From Panopea generosa (Eukaryota; Mollusca; Bivalvia; Adapedonta; Hiatellidae): DNA of 64,000 nt. This document shows positions 57,401 through 64,000 of this stretch, in pieces (position 1 is the stretch's first letter; each line of letters starts with the position of its first letter). The notes beneath the pieces are model-generated. The model had not been told where the DNA came from, ran no database searches, and worked only from the letters and a program-made list of their open reading frames with translations. The translations under genes were made by a program, and so were the position numbers. The stretch lies in contig CM055895.1 in the NCBI GenBank assembly GCA_029582155.1, positions 45,404,578-45,468,577 on the forward strand, written 5' to 3'.

Positions 57401-57720
57401 TACCTCACATGTATCACCTATTTGAATAATTAATATCACTAATTCATTGATTTAGGTTATATCACTTATTTGAATAGGTGATATCAGTTATTATGGTTTA
57501 ATAGTAAAATTATACCCAATAGTTATCACTTTTTGAATAAGTGATATCACTTATTCACTGATTTAGGTTACATTTCTTATTCATTTATGTGATATCAGTT
57601 GTTTTAAAAAAAGGTTATATCACCTATTCGAATATGTCATATAATTTTTAAAATAGGTGATATCACTTATTTCAATAGGTGACATCACCTATTTGATTGG
57701 GATATATTAAAATATTTCCC
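54480..57720. repeat. Array of GTGATATCAC palindromes
   Basis: About 3.2 kb made of the 10-bp palindrome GTGATATCAC, or close variants, repeated dozens of times and separated by 10-14 bp of TTATTCGAATA / CTATTTGAATG type, itself close to palindromic. A longer block with TTTCCTATTTGAAACTAATG and GGGGTGCCGTTTTACTAT recurs near 54746, 55122, 55598, 56014 and 56400, giving a higher-order period of roughly 380-480 bp. An inverse copy of that block lies at 56800-56825. No coding sequence. A SINE interrupts it at 56919-57210. Confidence 0.95.
56919..57210 (+). repeat. Full-length tRNA-derived SINE inside the palindrome array
   Basis: The head has GATTATCTCAGTTGGTTA (A box) and GAGTTCGAATCCCCGCCC (B box). 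The body has TTGCAGAGATGGTGTGTGCT and GTGGTTAGGTTAGCC, and the tail is ATTCAATCAATCAATTCAAT. This is the best-preserved copy in the window and a good reference for the family. Confidence 0.9.
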
Positions 57721-57764
57721 ACCAGGATATAAATATATTAATGGAACTGAAATGTTATTTTGTT

Positions 57765-59132
57765 AGTCTCAGTACTAACAAACAGTTGGAGGCTGATAGA
57801 GGTCATACTATGGATACTACTTAGCCTCAGTACTAATGAACTGTTAGAAGCTGATAGAGGCCATATTGTGGATACTACTTAGTCTCAGTACTAATGAACT
57901 GTTAGAAGCTGATAGAGGCCATATTATGGATACTACTTAGCCTCAGTACTAATGGACTGTTAGAGGCTGATAAAGGTCATATACTGGAAACTACTTAGTC
58001 TCAGTAAAAATGAACTGTTAGAGGCTGATAGAGGCCATATTATGAATACTACTTAGCCTCAGTACTTATAGACTGTTAGAGGCTGATAGAGGTCATATTA
58101 TGGATACTGCTTAGCCTCAGTACTAATGAACTGTTAGAGGCTGATAGAGGCCATATTATGTATACTGCTTAGCCTCAGTACTTATAGACTGTTAGAGACT
58201 GATAAACGCCATATTATGGATACTACTTAGCCTCAGTACTAATGAAATGTTAGAGGCTGATAGAGGCCATATTATGGATACTGCTTAGCCTCAGTACTTA
58301 TAGACTGTTAGAGGCTGATAGAGGCCATATTATGGATACTGCTTAGCTTCAGTACTCATGAAATGTTAGAGGCTGATAGAGGCCATATTATGGATACTAT
58401 ATAGCCTCAGTACTAATAAACTGTTAGAGGCTGATAGAGGCCATATTATGGATACTGCTTAGCCTCAGTACTAATGAAATGTTAGAGGCTGATAGAGGCC
58501 ATATTATGGATACTGCTTAGCCTCAGTACTTATAGACTGTTAGAGGCTGATAGAGGCCATATTATGGATACTGCTTAGCCTCATACTAATGAGATGTTAG
58601 AGGCTGATAGAGGCCATATTATGGATACTGCTTAGCCTCAGTACTAATGAAATGTTAGAGGCTGATAATGGCCATATAATGGATACTATATAGCCTCAGT
58701 ACTGATAAACTGTTAGAGGCTGATAGAGGCCATATTATGGATACTGCTTAGTCTCAGTACTAATGAACTGTTAGAGGCTGATAGAGGCCATATTATGGAT
58801 ACTATATAGCCTCAGTACTAATGAAATGTTAGAGGTTGATAGAGGCCATATTATGGATACCGCTTAGCCTCAGTACTAATGAAATGTTAGAGGTTGATAG
58901 AGGCCATATTATGGATACCGCTTAGCCTCAGTACTAATGAAATGTTAGAGGCTGATAGAGGCCATATTTGGGATACTATATAGCCTCAGTACTAATAAAC
59001 TGTTAGAGGCTGATAGAGGCCATATTTTGGATACTATATAACCTCAGTACTAATGAACTTATAGAGGCTGATAGAGGCCATGCTATGGATACTTCTTAGC
59101 CTCAGTACTAACAAACCGTTAGAGGCTGATAG
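57765..59132. repeat. 58-bp minisatellite
   Basis: About 23 units of TAGCCTCAGTACTAATGAAC, TGTTAGAGGCTGATAGAGGC, CATATTATGGATACTGCT. Variants alternate at the end of the unit (ATACTGCT, ATACTACT, ATACTATA). Non-coding. Confidence 0.95.
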
Positions 59133-59283
59133 TAGTTAATACAGATCATTCTGTTTACATAAGGGCATCAATTACATTCATTAACAGTTATATTAATAAG
59201 ATGCTGTTTATTACAAGAAATTGTATGTTATGATTATGTTGTTCATATCATTTTACACATTATACTGTTATTTTTTAATTAAG

Positions 59284-62200
59284 GTCAAGCCATTGCCAAC
59301 ATGGAAAAGAAATGCCAAAAATATGAAGAAACATCTGAATAGACTGGCTAAAATGGTTTGTAACTAATATTTACTAATCATATATGTCAGTGTTTAATCA
59401 TTCAATGAAAACATTGCTCTGTCCGTTTTCATTTTGTACGTCTGGAAAGAAATGGAGAACAAGCATATTGTTGAATATATCACCAGTTTTGTATAATTAT
59501 AATGGTTATAATTGCAATATGGACTAATTAATGATAACCTTTTATTTTCCCTTGCCCTTGTCATACATGTCATTTTTAAATGATTGACTTGATTATTGAA
59601 TTGATGAAAATTAACATTCATTGTTCATCTTGTGCAATACCAGTAACTTTGTAATTGTTGATCAGATTTTAATAACAGTTGGTATATCTCTATAGTGAGA
59701 TAAGTTCCATTAATTATTAATATAAGTTTATTTTCATAAAAAAACCTTTCAGCTAGTGATATCAAGTCAACATTTATTTTTTGTTTCCTTTAAACAGATA
59801 TCACGTAATTCAGCAATGCCAAGGGCCCCACCAATGGCTTTCATCTACCTTCATGGAGTATTTAAAGCTACAGGTATTATTATATCAATAAGACAGTTTA
59901 ATATAAAGACATGCTTAACATAGTTTTTATAAAAACACAATGCATGCATGACCAAATTCTAGCGTTAAGAAAATGAAAAAAATCAGGAATTTTATATGCT
60001 TTTCTTTGTATGAAAAACAATTAATACATATAAATCTCATTAAGTAAGAGAATCTCTATAAATGTTTTTAAAACCTTCTTTGTTTCTTCTTGAGTAATAT
60101 AAAAAAACTATATTTGCATGGAGTCGGTGTTGCAGTGTTAGTATATTAGACCCAGGGTAGGAGAATCTTACGATTGCTTCTTCCATAGCAAATTTGTTGT
60201 CCTTGAATAAGTCAGTCTGTATATGGTCAAAATTTAATGTTATTTTTGCTTATGTTACAAAAAGTATATATTTTTATTTTCATGGTGTTGATGACCAGGG
60301 AGGCATATAGCTTTTGAACTGTAATGAAACTTGGTATACATCATCACCATCGTCTGAACACGTGCATATTGTCTAGCTTTATTGCCAGATTATTATGTAA
60401 GGAGTTATGCCTCTGTATAGTGTAATTGCATTCCTCAATGGGTAGTCGTGTATTATAAACGCATTAAATGTTATTTATTTGTATTTCAATTCTTCAGTAC
60501 AATTTTATATGAACTAAACCTACTGGTAGTATAAAAACATTATTATATTCCATTAGGGTTGTAAATTTGTATTTTATGTTTCAACATAAGGTGTTAAATG
60601 CCTTTCTAAGGTGCCTAATGGTGGAGAGGAACACAGCGGGAGAAGGTCACATTTATGTACTGCCATCTATCTGGCATCATTGTGGGAGGCTGGTTGTTCT
60701 GATGCTTGGTTATACCGAAGTGTAAGTAGTATTATACTCGATCAAACTGATTGCGTTTTGCTGTAAGTATCTTCCTACAACAGGTCAGCAAGTCTGATTC
60801 AAAATATGGAAAGACTGGTTTCAATAATTGGATCAGAAGAGTAGTTGATGGTCATCATTTTAAAGAAAAGTAAAGGATTGGTTAACCAGGTTTCATAATG
60901 AACCTAGACTTGGCGTGATGTGTCTGTTTACTTATTTTTTCACTGTTATGGTAAAACTCATAAATTGTAATCATATAATATTTTTTATTAAATTTTGTTG
61001 AATGCTTACCTTTATTTTGTTTTGACAAATCATGACATTGTGTACAATGCGTTTTACTTTGTATTTTTATTCTTGTTACATTATCAGGTAAAGATATCCA
61101 TGTACAATTGGGTTTTCCTACCTGTGAATGTCAATGGAAACCACTGAGTGTTGATTGCTGCAGACGTCAACCAAAAAAACGTCAGCATTCTGGACTCAAT
61201 GTCCTCAAAACCGAACAGGGTGCTGATTGAAAATGGAGGTATGAATTATATGCATATGAATAATATTTCAGCAGCTGTTTGCTTTTAGTAAGTATATGTT
61301 GGTTGATTCTAATTAAAAGCACATATAGCCGACTTGTGTTTAACATTAAGTAAATTGCTTTACAGAATGCAATTTTGTCATGTACCTTTTTAAGAGGTTA
61401 GCAATCTGAATGTTTATGTTTTTTTATGAAGTCATATTTACAAACAAAATGATTCTTTATTTTGGTAATATTTATCAACTTAAGGAGATTTATGAAAATA
61501 AGGGCTGATGCTACCGGTGAGTCCCTGGACTGGTATATTGGGTCACATACCAGCAGCAAGCAGAAAGACGGGTCAAGCTGTGGACCTTTTGTACTCCTTG
61601 TAGGTTGTTAAATCATGTCTCCCAGTATCAACTGCATTAAAGCTGTCATTATTTCATTTATTATAAATTTGGTAATAATCAATAAATAGTTTATGTTAAT
61701 TAACATATTAATATAAGGCAGATTGAAATTTAGCTTACTCAAATATCACTGAGCATCGAGCTTGATTTGTAAGAAATTGTTTCACATTCGCTGTAAAAAT
61801 TATTATTTTAACAAATAGAAGCAGTTTTACCAATGTTGACTGTATGTTTATTGTTTATATGTCGCCATATAAACTTGCATAGGGTTTGCTTGGAATTGTT
61901 GTTTTCAACATAGCTTGACAAGTTGAAGCGAAACTTGCTGTAGATATATGGATCATTATGTATTGTCTTCCAGATGTTTCAGCATATACGTCATGTAATC
62001 ATATAAGCATCACGCTGTTAATATATTTTGAGGTCCATTTGGCACCAGATGGGCTGTTGCTTAAATGAATTGCTTTTTATTTTCATTAGACTTTACATTG
62101 TAATGCATCATTAAGGTCATTTAAAATATAATTGCAAAGCAGGTAAGGTAAATTAATTGAATGTTTGAAATTTTATAAGAAACAGTAAATGAGGTTTTAA

Positions 62201-62471
62201 ATTTGCAACCAGTAAGAACATAATTATACTTAATATAATAACTACCAAATAAAACCATGTTTGAAAGAATCAGATTACATGCATTGTAATGTCTACTATA
62301 CTTACTTAAGTTAATGGCTTATTTTAATATTTTTTCTAGAATGCAATGGCCTTAATGCATGGGTGTGACTTAAAAGGATTGACCAAACAAGACGGCATCA
62401 GCATGCGCAGTTATGTTGTTTACACACTTCTGCGTCATGCCACTGAACCACTGTCCCAGAAGACTATTTAA
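59284..62471 (+). pseudogene. Ulp1/SENP-like (C48) cysteine protease gene with an in-frame stop
   Basis: Exons read by splice sites and frame: 59284-59355, 59798-59873, 60591-60721, 61088-61238, 61485-61599 and 62340-62471 (TAA). The first four join in phase, and so do the last two. Upstream exons encode VKPLPTWKRNAK..., MAFIYLHGVFKAT and GGEEHSGRRSHLCTAIYLAS, which I do not recognise. The protease part has FLPVNVNGNH (catalytic His), ILDSM (Asp), KQKDGSSCGPFVLL (Gln and Cys) and a final helix KQDGISMRSYVVYTLLRH. This is the order of SUMO/NEDD8-type proteases, known to cleave ubiquitin-like proteins. TGA at 61145-61147 falls where the Trp after the His is expected. The 61238/61485 junction is out of phase, so an exon is missing or a second lesion exists. 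The 5' end was not found. Confidence 0.65.
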
Positions 62472-62675
62472 AGGCTGGTGAAGCCAGGTCACAAAAAGCC
62501 CTGGATTTGTTGTGGAAACTGCGAAAAATGAATCCACTTCACATGTGCTGGGATAACGCAGGTCCCAAAGAAAGATTTTATATGCACTGTGTGCCACGTA
62601 TAGTATTTTTGAACTTTTCCTTTATACATTTGTATTGTTGAATTTATTTGATTTTATGTCATCAAGGGCTAACAG

Positions 62676-64000
62676 ATGTATACCATAACAGTTGTGTTCA
62701 CTGAGGGTGACAGTGGTATGTAAGTTTGTAATAATATGTATACCATAACAGTTGTAAGTTTGACATAATATGTATACTGTAATAGTTGTGTTCACTGAGG
62801 GTGACAGTGGTATGTAAGTTTGACATAATATGAATACCATAACAGTTGTGTTCACTGAGGGTGACCGTGGTATGTAAGTTTGTAATAATATGTATACCAT
62901 AACAGTTGTAAGTTTGACATAATATGTATACTGTAATAGTTGTGTTCACTGTGGATGACAGTGGTATTTAAGTTTGACATAATATGTATACTGTTATAGT
63001 TGTGTTCACTGTGGGTGACAGTGGTATTTAAGTTTGACATTATATGTATACCATAACAGTTGTGTTCACTGTGGGTGACAGTGGTATGTAAGTTTGACAT
63101 AATATGTATACCATAACAGTTGTGTTCACTGTGGGTGACAGTGGTATGTAAGTTTGACATAATATGTATACTGTAATAGTTGTGTTCACTGAGGGTGACA
63201 GTGGTATGTAGGTTTGACATAATATGTATACCATAACAGTTGTGTTCACTGTGGGTGACAGTGGTATGTAAGTTTGGCATAATATGTATACCATAACAGT
63301 TGTGTTCACTGAGGGTGACAGTGGTATGTAAGTTTGACATAATATGTATACCATAACAGTTGTGTTCACTGTGGGTGACAGTGGTATGTAAGTTTGACAT
63401 AATATGTATACTGTAATAGTTGTGTTCACTGAGGGTGACAGTGGTATGTAAGTTTGACATAACATGTATACCATAACAGTTGTGTTCACTGTGGGTGACA
63501 GTGGTATGTTAGTTTGGCATAATATGTATACTGTAATAGTTGTGTTCACTGAGGGTGACAGTGGTATGTAAGTTTGACATAATATGTATACCATAACAGT
63601 TGTGTTCACTGAGGGTGACAGTGGTATGTAGGTTTGACATAATATGTATACTGTAATAGTTGTGTTCACTGAGGGTGACGGTGGTATGTAAGTTTGACAT
63701 AATATGTATACCATAATAGTTGTGTTCACTGAGGGTGACAGTGGTATGTAAGTTTGACATAATATGTATACCATAACAGTTGTGTTCACTGTGGGTGACA
63801 GTGGTATGTAAGTTTGACATAATATGTATACCATAACAGTTGTGTTCACTGAGGGTGACAGTGGTATGTAAGTTTGACATAATATGTATACCGTAATCGT
63901 TGTGTTCACTGAGGGTGACAGTAGTATGTAGGTTTTGCATAATATGTATACCAAAATAGTTGTGTTCACTGAGGGTGACAGTGGTATGTACGTTTGACAT
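62676..64000. repeat. 60-bp minisatellite, runs off the window
   Basis: The unit is 60 bp: TGTGTTCACTGAGGGTGACA, GTGGTATGTAAGTTTGACAT, AATATGTATACCATAACAGT. From about 62941 the period is exact to the window end. Earlier units are irregular. Two variant positions alternate: CTGAGGG/CTGTGGG and CCATAACAG/CTGTAATAG. Because 60 is a multiple of 3, long open frames appear on the - strand in several phases; they are artefacts. Confidence 0.97.

Noticed and set aside
62698-64000. Long - strand open frames of up to 309 codons
   Set aside because: They are read from the 60-bp minisatellite in more than one phase at once, with a strict 20-residue repeat. Period divisible by 3 explains them.

Overview
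This is a eukaryotic, AT-rich, intron-bearing and transposon-dense window. The two recognisable host genes are animal-type: the 3' end of a Na+/Ca2+ exchanger gene and a complete DDX47 RNA helicase gene. The DNA around them is full of tRNA-derived SINEs, small inverted-repeat elements and long minisatellites. The mix looks like a lophotrochozoan genome, most likely a bivalve mollusc. That placement is an inference from the style of the repeats; nothing in the window proves it.

Layout. 1-6081: a 4.6 kb, 53-bp minisatellite runs directly into the penultimate coding exon of an SLC8-type exchanger, followed by its last exon (+ strand). 6082-18033: no genes seen; several MITE families (TTAA-flanked and others), SINEs and a bivalve-style repeat with short tandem blocks. 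18034-27038: DDX47 on the - strand, three coding exons giving 448 residues with all helicase motifs. Its 6.5 kb second intron holds two related elements with 5-bp target duplications, a tandem array of SINE B-box segments, and a 2.0 kb element containing four 389-bp tandem copies. 27190-36350: a 5'-truncated non-LTR retrotransposon lies just upstream of DDX47 and is split by a 6.2 kb DNA transposon with ~130-bp terminal inverted repeats and a 3-bp duplication. That transposon carries one long broken ORF with an XPG/FEN-like nuclease region (Academ-like). 37304-41268: a 4 kb minisatellite of 59/80-bp units. 41277-46114 (- strand): exons of a ubiquitin-specific-protease-like domain whose catalytic His reads Tyr, with exons of a CaRF-like module upstream. 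48101-53432 (- strand): a spliced but damaged gene of an uncharacterised DDE-transposase-like family. 54480-57720: an array built from the palindrome GTGATATCAC. 57765-59132: a 58-bp minisatellite. 59284-62471 (+): exons of a Ulp1/SENP-like cysteine protease with a stop just after the catalytic His. 62676-64000: a 60-bp minisatellite that runs off the window.

How it fits together. The host genes appear unrelated to each other; I see no operon or pathway. The main story is architectural. About a quarter of the window (16 kb, from the coordinates listed) is tandem repeat, and two of the arrays sit at functional borders: one carries the exchanger splice acceptor and one begins where the USP-like reading frame ends. 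The most unusual signal is the first array. Each 53-bp unit copies the intron 3' end plus the first 13 bases of the exchanger exon, so the intron holds dozens of potential decoy acceptors. Exon boundaries were read by eye from GT/AG sites, frame and family similarity, and could be off by a few bases. No database search was possible.
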